From an uncultured Clostridium sp. (GTDB taxonomy: Bacteria; Bacillota; Clostridia; TANB77; CAG-508), in contig CAMGAZ010000012.1 of assembly GCA_946008205.1 (NCBI GenBank), positions 1 through 14,410 of the forward strand: 14,410 nt of DNA. Direction: 5' to 3'. The stretch's first letter is position 1. Each line of letters starts with the position of its first letter. Shown here one piece after another: positions 5,761-10,884 of the stretch. Under the pieces are notes generated by a model. The model made no database searches. It was not told where the DNA came from and saw nothing but the letters and a program-made list of their open reading frames with translations. A program made the position numbers and the translations under genes.

Positions 5761-5809
5761 CGCGTGCCAGTTATCCTTAATCTGCTCTGACGGAGGAAAA
5801 AGGACACGG

Positions 5810-5885
5810 TCAAGGGTAGGACAATGGTAGTCTAACGCACTGTTAATGCGGAGGTTGTGGGGTCCGAATCCCACCCCTTGAGCCA
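5810..5885 (+). tRNA. tRNA-Asn(GTT)
   Basis: The acceptor TCAAGGG/CCCTTGA is perfect, the D arm is GGAC/GTCT, and anticodon loop CTGTTAA gives GTT; CCA is encoded. Oddities: the anticodon stem ACGCA/TGCGG has an A-G mismatch at its base, and the T stem GTGGG/CCCAC leaves an 8-nt loop (GTCCGAAT), one base longer than usual and with C where the near-universal T55 is expected. It may still be functional, but the T arm is irregular. Confidence 0.88.
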
Positions 5886-5888
5886 TAT

Positions 5889-5963
5889 GTGCTCGTAGCT
5901 TAGAGGTAAAGCATTCGACCTTTAATCGAAATACCGTGGGTCCGATTCCCACCGGGCGCACCA
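5889..5963 (+). tRNA. tRNA-Lys(TTT)
   Basis: The acceptor GTGCTCG/CGGGCGC pairs with two G-U pairs, the D stem is GCTT/AAGC, and the anticodon stem TTCGA/TCGAA holds loop CCTTTAA (anticodon TTT). The T arm is GTGGG-TCCGATT-CCCAC and CCA is encoded. As in tRNA-Asn three bases upstream, the T loop has C at the position of T55. It reads AAA and AAG, among the commonest codons here. Confidence 0.92.
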
Positions 5964-6139
5964 ATAAAAGGAAATAACTGATGTGAAAGGCATCTTGTCT
6001 TGCTGACATGACAATAAACTTTGAACGATTTATTCGTGCCTTCGGGTGTAGAGTCAGAAAAGTAGGGAATATTAGAGGAGCAGTTATAAGTGAAATCCCA
6101 CCTCCACTTTCCTCGTTATATAAAAGAAAGAGAAATGAT
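5964..6139 (+). other. Leader between tRNA-Lys and the Panacea gene, with hairpins
   Basis: No convincing protein start lies here, although the downstream frame stays open back to 6008; the translated upstream part looks unlike a protein. Visible hairpins are GATG (5980-5983) with CATC (5991-5994), TTGTC (5995-5999) with GACAA (6010-6014), and AAGTG (6088-6092) with CACTT (6105-6109), whose 12-nt loop again carries CCCACCTC. It is probably a transcribed leader continuing from the tRNAs. Confidence 0.4.
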
Positions 6140-6583
6140 ATGATAACTAATTATGACGCAAAGTATAGTGCATTAACAATAGCAAAATATGTACTTAGAA
6201 AATGTACGTTACAAAACAAGCCATTAACAAATATCAAGTTACAGAAAATGCTTTTTATGATTCAAAAAGAATATTTAAAGTATAATAATTTATGCTTTTA
6301 TGAAAACATTGAAGCATGGCAGTTTGGACCTTGTATACCTAAAGTTTATTATCGTTATGGTTATTGTTATGGTGTAATGCCTATAAGACTTGAAAGAGAT
6401 TATTGTGCGGATTTGTTAATTAGTTTAGATGATAGATTAGTCATTTCTACTGTTGTTGATAAATACATTAATAAAGATAATTTATGTTGGAGATTTCCTT
6501 TAATGGAAAAACTATATGAGGAAAATCCACAAAAAATAGTTTATTTTGAGGATATACTGAAGGAGAATGATTATATCTCTTAG
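6140..6583 (+). CDS. Panacea-domain (DUF4065/SocA-like) protein
   Basis: I place the start at the ATG at 6140, because the residues before it are not family-like and the family begins close to a Y-x-A-x-x-I-A-K-Y-V-L segment. The 147-residue product shows the Panacea signature in order: P-L-T-N-I-K-L-Q-K-M-L-F near residues 30-41, Y-L-K-Y near 49-52, then F-Y-E-N-I-E-A-W-Q-F-G-P and V-Y-Y-R-Y near 56-75. Panacea proteins occur widely in phages and mobile elements, often as antitoxins that neutralise varied toxins, and some act as phage-carried adaptors. No toxin gene is next to it: upstream is tRNA-Lys and downstream tnpB, 33 nt away. A solitary phage copy could block a host toxin-based abortive system; that is inference. 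It has no GCGC words, like tnpB. Confidence 0.82.
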   Translation: MITNYDAKYSALTIAKYVLRKCTLQNKPLTNIKLQKMLFMIQKEYLKYNNLCFYENIEAWQFGPCIPKVYYRYGYCYGVMPIRLERDYCADLLISLDDRLVISTVVDKYINKDNLCWRFPLMEKLYEENPQKIVYFEDILKENDYIS

Positions 6584-6603
6584 TATAATAATATTATGAG
6601 ATA
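6574..6603 (+). other. Inverted repeat at the Panacea/tnpB junction
   Basis: TATCTC (6574-6579) pairs with GAGATA (6598-6603) around an AT-rich interior (TAATAATATTA is itself palindromic). It spans the stop codon of the Panacea gene. It could be a small hairpin in the intergenic RNA or a remnant of a left transposon end; the sequence does not decide. Confidence 0.35.
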
Positions 6604-6616
6604 ATGGAGAATTGTT

Positions 6617-7723
6617 TTGGCAAACGAATCATATAAAAGATATAATTTTAGAATATATCCAAATATAGAGCAACAAAATATGTTTGCCAAAACATTTGGA
6701 TGTGTTCGATTCATATATAATAAAATGTTAGCAGATAAGATAGAATATTATGAAAAAACTAAACAAATGTTAAATAATAGTTATGCTCAATATAAAACTG
6801 AATTTAAATGGTTAAAAGAGATTGATAGCATGGCTTTAAATAATACGCAAAATAATTTACAAGCAGCTTACAAAAATTTCTTTAAAAGACCAGAGGTTGG
6901 TTTTCCAAAATTTAAGTCTAAAAAGAAAAATCGTAAAACTTATACAACGAACAGAAAAGGAAATAATATTTATATTAAAAATGGATATATTAAACTTCCT
7001 AAAATATCAGAGATAAAAATAAAACAACATAGAGAAATACCAGAAAACTATAAATTAAAATCAGTTACAGTAATTCAAGTTCCAAGCGGGAAGTATTATG
7101 TAAGTGTACTTTTTGAGTATGAAAACCAAATACAAGAAAAAGAACTTAAAACTTTCTTAGGTCTTGATTATTCAATGCATGACTTATATAAAGATAGTAA
7201 TGGTAATATTCCAAATTATCCAAGGTATTATAGATTAGCAGAAGAACGTTTAAAACGTGAACAACGAAAGTTTTCAAAGATGAAAAAAGGTTCTTCCAAC
7301 CAAAAGAAACAACGAATTAAAGTTGCAAGAGCATATGAGAAAGTTGCAAATCAAAGAAAAGATTTTTTACATAAACAATCAAGAAAACTTGCAAATGAAT
7401 ACGATTGTATATGTATAGAAGATTTAAACATGAAAGAAATGTCTCAGAAAATGAGGTTCGGTAAATCGGTGTATGATAATGGTTGGGGAATGTTTACAGA
7501 ATTTTTGAAATATAAACTTGAAGATCAAGGTAAGAAGCTTATTAAAGTAGATAAATTCTTTGCAAGTTCACAATTATGTTCAGTATGTGGTTATAAAAAT
7601 ATTGAAACTAAAAATTTATCTTTGCGAGAATGGAAATGTCCTAAATGCGAAACTTTTCATGATAGAGATAAAAATGCCGCAATAAATATAAGAAATAAAG
7701 GTATGCAAATGGTATTTGCATAA
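6617..7723 (+). CDS. tnpB: TnpB (IS200/IS605-type RNA-guided nuclease)
   Basis: The start is a TTG with GGAGA (6606-6610) upstream; the N-terminus F-R-I-Y-P-N is the family's standard beginning. The 368-residue protein is full length for TnpB. It has the helix-turn-helix-like N-terminal part, the G-F-P-K-F-K-S-K motif (residues 95-102), RuvC I G-L-D-Y-S (D184), RuvC II C-I-E-D-L-N (E268), a zinc ribbon C321/C324/C341/C344, and RuvC III H-D-R-D-K-N-A-A (residues 348-355). All catalytic acids are present, so it should be an active DNA nuclease guided by the RNA made from its 3' flank. No TnpA transposase gene is in the window, and only 33 nt separate it from the gene before, so a full left end is not apparent. 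Absence of GCGC marks it as foreign to the phage core. Confidence 0.95.
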   Translation: MANESYKRYNFRIYPNIEQQNMFAKTFGCVRFIYNKMLADKIEYYEKTKQMLNNSYAQYKTEFKWLKEIDSMALNNTQNNLQAAYKNFFKRPEVGFPKFKSKKKNRKTYTTNRKGNNIYIKNGYIKLPKISEIKIKQHREIPENYKLKSVTVIQVPSGKYYVSVLFEYENQIQEKELKTFLGLDYSMHDLYKDSNGNIPNYPRYYRLAEERLKREQRKFSKMKKGSSNQKKQRIKVARAYEKVANQRKDFLHKQSRKLANEYDCICIEDLNMKEMSQKMRFGKSVYDNGWGMFTEFLKYKLEDQGKKLIKVDKFFASSQLCSVCGYKNIETKNLSLREWKCPKCETFHDRDKNAAINIRNKGMQMVFA

Positions 7724-7820
7724 TATTATAGAACCGTAGGGTATACGGAGATAGCTCGCTTATGCTGTACACATTAGTGTACTCGAACGAGAAACTTGGT
7801 CTTTAGACCGGGTATATCAC
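7702..7820 (+). ncRNA. TnpB guide RNA (omega RNA/reRNA) scaffold candidate
   Basis: The region begins with a perfect 9-bp hairpin over the last tnpB codons (TATGCAAAT 7702-7710 with ATTTGCATA 7714-7722). It continues with CCGTA/TACGG (7734-7748), CTCG (7755-7758) with CGAG (7788-7791) enclosing GTACAC-ATTA-GTGTAC (7767-7782), and TTGGTC-TTTA-GACCGG (7796-7811), ending GTATATCAC at 7820. A final hairpin with TTTA loop followed by GGGTA and TCAC matches what I know of the 3' end of IS605-type elements. If so, the guide would be the sequence from 7821 on (ATTTGAAAATATATTT). The 5' limit is uncertain. Confidence 0.65.
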
Positions 7821-7884
7821 ATTTGAAAATATATTTTTTATTCATTTTATTTGTCCCCTTTCTTATAACGAACGAAAATGGTCT

Positions 7885-7914
7885 AGCGGGTTGACCTTAG
7901 AACCCGCTTTAATA
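7885..7914 (+). terminator. Hairpin between tnpB and tRNA-Gln, possible terminator
   Basis: AGCGGGTT (7885-7892) pairs perfectly with AACCCGCT (7901-7908) around an 8-nt loop, followed by only TT then AAT. It could be a weak terminator or a processing stem before tRNA-Gln. The rest of 7821-7915 is AT-rich with nothing else visible beyond the possible TnpB guide. Confidence 0.4.
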
Positions 7915-7915
7915 T

Positions 7916-7993
7916 TGGGGCGTCGCCAAGTGGTAAGGCACAGCACTTTGACTGCTGCATCTTTCGTGAGTTCGAATCTCACCGCCTCAGCCA
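7916..7993 (+). tRNA. tRNA-Gln(TTG)
   Basis: The acceptor TGGGGCG/CGCCTCA has one G-U. The D arm is GCC/GGC, the anticodon stem CAGCA/TGCTG carries loop CTTTGAC with anticodon TTG, the variable loop is CATCTTTC, and the T arm is GTGAG-TTCGAAT-CTCAC. CCA is encoded. It reads CAA and CAG. It lies just past the Panacea/tnpB insert, separated by it from the other tRNAs. Confidence 0.93.
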
Positions 7994-8040
7994 AGTAAAA
8001 TAAATCTTAATTCTAGAGTCAAGAGAAAAGAGTTAGAAAA

Positions 8041-8235
8041 ATGTATATTTGTCCAATATGTAAATGCGAATTTGAAGATGAAAAAGAAAGTAGAATGTCA
8101 AGACACTTTTTAAAATGTTGGAAAGAAAGCAATCCGAATCATAAAACAAATAGTATAGAACCAAGCGAAACAATAGAAACAAGAAAAGAAAATAAAGATA
8201 TAACAGATTTCTTCGCAAGCTTACAAAGGAGATAA
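8041..8235 (+). CDS. Small C2HC zinc-finger protein
   Basis: The 64-residue product starts M-Y-I-C-P-I-C and continues to H-F-L-K-C, giving a C-x2-C...H-x3-C finger in the first ~26 residues; the rest is charged and probably disordered until a D-F-F-A-S-L-Q-R-R end. Such short fingers in phages usually bind nucleic acid or a protein partner; the target is unknown. The ribosome site (AAAGAG) is modest. The end contains AAAGGAG, which serves the next gene 2 nt downstream. It lacks GCGC. It probably shares a transcript with the tRNAs on both sides. Confidence 0.75.
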   Translation: MYICPICKCEFEDEKESRMSRHFLKCWKESNPNHKTNSIEPSETIETRKENKDITDFFASLQRR

Positions 8236-8237
8236 AT

Positions 8238-8591
8238 ATGCAAGAGGTTAGAATAAAGACACACCTTATAACTACAGATGTTCATTCTGAATTTCATATA
8301 GATTGGTGTGGTAAGGTTGCTGAAGCCAATCCTTATTTTAATAAAGATGGTTTACCAATATTTATTATAATTAGTTCTGCTGGGCGCATGGAAATACCGA
8401 CGGTTGATATGAAATATCTTGAGAAATGCGCGAAGCGGTTCACGTGCCCTAAAGGTAGAGGCGCGGTCAGTACAGATGAATCCAAAATTTATATTAAAGA
8501 GAAAGATAATAAAAAGAAATTGTTAGGTATTGTAACTCATAATAGAGTAAAGACATTTGCGCCAATGTATGATAAAGTAGGATATAGATAA
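8238..8591 (+). CDS. Hypothetical phage protein, 117 residues
   Basis: A good AAAGGAG site lies just upstream of the ATG. The product mixes predicted strands (I-K-T-H-L-I-T-T, P-I-F-I-I-I-S-S-A-G-R-M-E-I-P) with a basic, cysteine-containing middle (Y-L-E-K-C-A-K-R-F-T-C-P-K-G-R-G) and a Lys-rich end, which would suit a small nucleic-acid-binding domain, but I recognise no family. Four GCGC words mark it as a core-type gene. Its stop codon abuts the first base of tRNA-Ser, so processing of the tRNA would cut the mRNA immediately after the reading frame. Confidence 0.75.
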   Translation: MQEVRIKTHLITTDVHSEFHIDWCGKVAEANPYFNKDGLPIFIIISSAGRMEIPTVDMKYLEKCAKRFTCPKGRGAVSTDESKIYIKEKDNKKKLLGIVTHNRVKTFAPMYDKVGYR

Positions 8592-8683
8592 GGAAGGGTA
8601 CTCAAATGGTAAAGAGGGCACTCTGCTAAAGCGTTAGGTCGAAGTTCTTCGGCGCGTGAGTTCGAATCTCACTCCTTCCTCCA
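8592..8683 (+). tRNA. tRNA-Ser(GCT)
   Basis: This is a class II tRNA with a long variable arm (about 20 nt, pairing around CGAAGTTCTTCG). The acceptor GGAAGGG/TCCTTCC has one G-U, the D arm is CTC/GAG, and anticodon loop CTGCTAA gives GCT; the anticodon stem has one A-C mismatch. The T arm is GTGAG-TTCGAAT-CTCAC and CCA is encoded. It reads AGC and AGT. Confidence 0.92.
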
Positions 8684-8717
8684 AGTGTAAGCACATCTTT
8701 AGTATCTCTTTATATTT

Positions 8718-8749
8718 AAGGAGCTATCTTAATTGATAGCTCCTTTTTT
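8718..8749 (+). terminator. Strong intrinsic terminator after tRNA-Ser
   Basis: An 11-bp perfect stem, AAGGAGCTATC (8718-8728) with GATAGCTCCTT (8735-8745), has a 6-nt loop and a T run. It closes the tRNA/small-gene section before the virion genes. Confidence 0.93.
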
Positions 8750-8878
8750 ATGCGCGGAAGTAGGTGCGAGATCTTTAGGCAAATGCTCGCGCGGCAGACG
8801 ATCACTTAAACCGACTTCTCAGAACGAAAAGTGGTTTAGCAAATTTTTCTGGTCATTTTACTGCAAAGCGCGCGACAC
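8750..8878 (+). other. Intergenic region with stems before the virion genes
   Basis: No gene is visible. Stems GCGAG (8766-8770) with CTCGC (8786-8790) and TAAACC (8807-8812) with GGTTTA (8833-8838) can form, and GCGC words are unusually dense for noncoding DNA here (8752, 8789, 8868-8874). The repeat-type promoter follows directly. It may be a control region for the block downstream. Confidence 0.35.
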
Positions 8879-8903
8879 ATTTTTTATATACAATAGGAAA
8901 TAA
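8879..8903 (+). promoter_or_regulatory. Late-type promoter repeat, copy 1
   Basis: A 25-nt string containing TATATACAATAGGAAATAA is identical to 9137-9161 and each copy lies 16-27 nt before a virion-type gene start. Its flanks are unrelated, so identity is limited to the motif. It has no matching -35, which suggests an unusual sigma factor or phage activator. Confidence 0.6.
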
Positions 8904-8919
8904 AATAAAGGAGGATAAA

Positions 8920-9102
8920 ATGGCTTTTACAGTAAATGGTATCCAAGTTGCCGGTAGTGGTAAGTCTGCTTATCTTTATGCTCTTGCAGGTGGTTATACT
9001 GGCACAGAGGAAGATTTTTGTAAGGAATTAAGTGATATAGCAACCAAGGAATATGTTGATAAGGCAATTAAGGACGCTATTGCAGCAATAAAAAAAGGAT
9101 AA
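8920..9102 (+). CDS. Short virion-associated protein (GYTGTEEDF motif)
   Basis: A strong AAAGGAGG site precedes the ATG. The 60-residue product reads S-A-Y-L-Y-A-L-A-G-G-Y-T-G-T-E-E-D-F in its first half. This A-Y...G-G-Y-T-G-T-E-E-x-F motif is common near the N-termini of tail-fibre and baseplate-type proteins of Firmicutes phages. The second half is a Lys/Ala helix, probably a coiled coil. It appears to be a short stand-alone version, perhaps a fibre anchor or adaptor. It has its own copy of the 25-nt promoter repeat. The role is inferred from motif and context. Confidence 0.75.
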   Translation: MAFTVNGIQVAGSGKSAYLYALAGGYTGTEEDFCKELSDIATKEYVDKAIKDAIAAIKKG

Positions 9103-9136
9103 ATCTTTGGGCATTCTTCTATAAACCGCTGAAATT

Positions 9137-9161
9137 ATTTTTTATATACAATAGGAAATAA
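9137..9161 (+). promoter_or_regulatory. Late-type promoter repeat, copy 2
   Basis: Identical over 25 nt to 8879-8903 and placed 27 nt before the ATG of the next virion-type gene. No terminator is visible between the two genes, so the second promoter would add transcripts for the genes downstream. Confidence 0.6.
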
Positions 9162-9188
9162 TAAACAACATAAGCAAGGAGTTATACA

Positions 9189-9785
9189 ATGGCTTCATCA
9201 ATTTCTTATCAAAATGGTCATCCAGTGTATGGTTTAAAACATTACACTTGTGATACTCTTGAAGATTTGAATGCGCTCCCAGTAAAAATTCAACCGGGTA
9301 GCACAGCTTATTGTATCGCTAATTCTACCGAATATATCTTAGGGCATGACGCGCAGTGGCATGTAAAAATTGCAAGCGCAAGTGGAGGTTCTGATACCCC
9401 AGGCTCTATCGCCACAATCAAAGCCGGCGGTATTTACGATCCGACTAAGGCATATGAGGCAATGACTACTGTTAGTTTTAATGGTAATGTTTATATCACT
9501 TTAAAAGATACCCCAGCAGGAACGCCAATTACAGATGAAAATTATTATAAGATTTTCCTTGAAGGTATTCCAGATGGCTCTGATAAAACATTTATTTACG
9601 CTCAAGCAGAAGCCGCAAATATTTGGACTATCAAACATGATATGCATAAATATCCTTCTGTTACTATCATAGGTGATTTTGATAATGGGCGCGAGAGTGT
9701 TTTAGGTGATATAGGATATGTAGACGATAATACTTTAACAATTCATTTTGATGAACCTGTTAAAGGAACTGCTTATTTAAACTAA
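9189..9785 (+). CDS. Phage tail/fibre-type structural protein with binding modules
   Basis: AAGGAG lies upstream of the ATG. The 198-residue product has three recognisable parts. Residues 17-61 (D-T-L-E-D-L-N-A-L-P, then P-G-S-T-A-Y-C-I and a W-H-V strand) form the small beta module often found at the N-terminus of phage fibre or head-attachment proteins. Residues 82-122 (Y-D-P-T-K-A-Y...V-S-F-N-G-N-V-Y-I-T-L) resemble a type-3 carbohydrate-binding fold. Residues 138-198 (W-T-I-K-H-D-M-H-K-Y-P-S-V-T-I-I to K-G-T-A-Y-L-N) match a C-terminal domain recurrent in phage virion proteins. A surface or receptor-binding role on the particle is likely; which particle part cannot be told. Confidence 0.8.
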   Translation: MASSISYQNGHPVYGLKHYTCDTLEDLNALPVKIQPGSTAYCIANSTEYILGHDAQWHVKIASASGGSDTPGSIATIKAGGIYDPTKAYEAMTTVSFNGNVYITLKDTPAGTPITDENYYKIFLEGIPDGSDKTFIYAQAEAANIWTIKHDMHKYPSVTIIGDFDNGRESVLGDIGYVDDNTLTIHFDEPVKGTAYLN

Positions 9786-9798
9786 GGAGTGAATTAAT

Positions 9799-10137
9799 TT
9801 GAGATTAAATGCAAGAATTAATGATAATACTGATTTAGTTAATAAGCAATTCGTTGAAGCGCTTTTAGCTAGATTAGATGATACAACAATAGCAGATTTA
9901 AAAAAAGCAATAGATAGCTTAGAAGAAACGCGTCAGTGGGGCAGTTTTGGTAATAAAAATACTGCGAATTCAGTTGATTATATTTCTTCTATTCTGTCAG
10001 AAGCCACTTTTGCAGAAGACCCTGTAGAAATAACTTGTAATTGTGATATTTCACAACCTCTTGCGGTTGCAGCAAGCGCTAAGTTTGCTGGTAGCGCCGC
10101 GGGCGTAAAACAAAATTTCAAGCAGGAGGTGATGTAA
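9799..10137 (+). CDS. Small hypothetical virion-block protein
   Basis: The start is a TTG preceded by AAGGAG about 10 nt upstream. The 112-residue product begins with a helix (D-L-V-N-K-Q-F-V-E-A-L-L-A-R-L) resembling coiled-coil anchors of fibre proteins, then a polar middle and an Ala-rich end. A near-perfect AGGAGGTGAT in its last codons is the ribosome site of the next gene, whose GTG directly follows the stop. It is probably a structural or assembly partner of the beta-helix protein after it. No family is recognised. Confidence 0.7.
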   Translation: MRLNARINDNTDLVNKQFVEALLARLDDTTIADLKKAIDSLEETRQWGSFGNKNTANSVDYISSILSEATFAEDPVEITCNCDISQPLAVAASAKFAGSAAGVKQNFKQEVM

Positions 10138-10851
10138 GTGGCAACAAAAATCACCAAACCAATTACTATTAATGGAGAAGGTAAAACAGTAATTTTCGAT
10201 GGCTTTGATTTTACTGAAGAAGGGTATATAAGAGTTATAAATGCAGAAGAATTAGTAATAACTAATTGTAGAATTTATAATCTTTCTAACGACCCAGATT
10301 CAACCACTTCTAGAGGTTATTGGTTAAAAACCTTAGGAGACAAAGAAACAAAGATTTCTGTTACCTATTGCTTCTTTGGCACGAACAATAATACAGTTTA
10401 TAATATGCTTGAATTAAACACTAAACTGAAAGATGGTTCGTCATTCTCTAATAATTATTTTGTTGAAGATAGTTGCACTCATAACCATATTAATTTGTAT
10501 GGTGCAGCAGAAGGCGCGACTATTGACATAAATAATAATATTTTTGAACTTACTGGTGGAGTGCGCATTGGTATTAAACAAGAACCTGTTTGCACAATAA
10601 ACGTAAAGGGTAATACTGTTCTCAAAACTACAAACGATGAATGGGCGGGATTAATTTGTATACAACCGTATGGAAGACAAACAACAAGTTTTGCGAATAT
10701 GACAGTAAATATCAATAATTTAACAATTCCAAGCGAACAAGTAGCTTATTACTACGTGGGTTCTAATGATACACCTCTTACAACTATAGAATCGAGAGGT
10801 AAAGTTTATATTGATGGTGTACTTACACAGCTTCCATATTTGGAAGGTTAA
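10138..10851 (+). CDS. Beta-helix (pectate-lyase-like) phage surface protein
   Basis: The GTG start abuts the stop of the gene before and has the best ribosome site in the window. The 237-residue product shows repeated short strands with Asn-rich turns (I-T-N-C-R-I-Y-N-L, F-S-N-N-Y-F, I-D-I-N-N-N-I-F-E-L, I-N-V-K-G-N-T-V-L), the ladder pattern of right-handed parallel beta-helices found in tail spikes and surface lectins. It is short for a full tail spike and lacks an obvious catalytic triad, so it may be a decoration or a binding protein rather than a depolymerase. Context among fibre-like genes supports a virion role. Confidence 0.78.
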   Translation: MATKITKPITINGEGKTVIFDGFDFTEEGYIRVINAEELVITNCRIYNLSNDPDSTTSRGYWLKTLGDKETKISVTYCFFGTNNNTVYNMLELNTKLKDGSSFSNNYFVEDSCTHNHINLYGAAEGATIDINNNIFELTGGVRIGIKQEPVCTINVKGNTVLKTTNDEWAGLICIQPYGRQTTSFANMTVNINNLTIPSEQVAYYYVGSNDTPLTTIESRGKVYIDGVLTQLPYLEG

Positions 10852-10884
10852 TTTTTTATTTTTGAAAGGTAGGAAAATACATAT

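Noticed and set aside
5704..6009. Open frame of 101 codons on the minus strand
   Set aside because: It runs antisense through tRNA-Asn and tRNA-Lys, and its G-x-G-P-H-N-L-R-I-N-type residues are the usual translation of tRNA genes. Its last part (5704-5810) and another minus-strand tail (5597-5698) look somewhat protein-like, but they lack starts, and the + strand there forms strong RNA stems, so I prefer structured RNA. A decayed gene remains a minor possibility.
6008..6139. N-terminal extension of the Panacea protein from the ATG at 6008
   Set aside because: The extra 44 residues are basic and unlike the family. The region instead forms hairpins, and the family start fits the ATG at 6140.
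6617..7723. Nuclease-dead TnpB repressor (TldR-like)
   Set aside because: All RuvC acidic residues and the zinc ribbon are present, so there is no sign of catalytic loss.
7885..7908. tRNA remnant before tRNA-Gln
   Set aside because: The stem resembles a T or anticodon arm, but the loop has 8 nt of unsuitable sequence and no other arms are found.
8033..8218. Minus-strand frame opposite the small zinc-finger gene
   Set aside because: Phe/Leu-rich translation is the mirror of a Lys/Glu-rich gene. It has no ribosome site, and the + strand frame has a proper C2HC finger.
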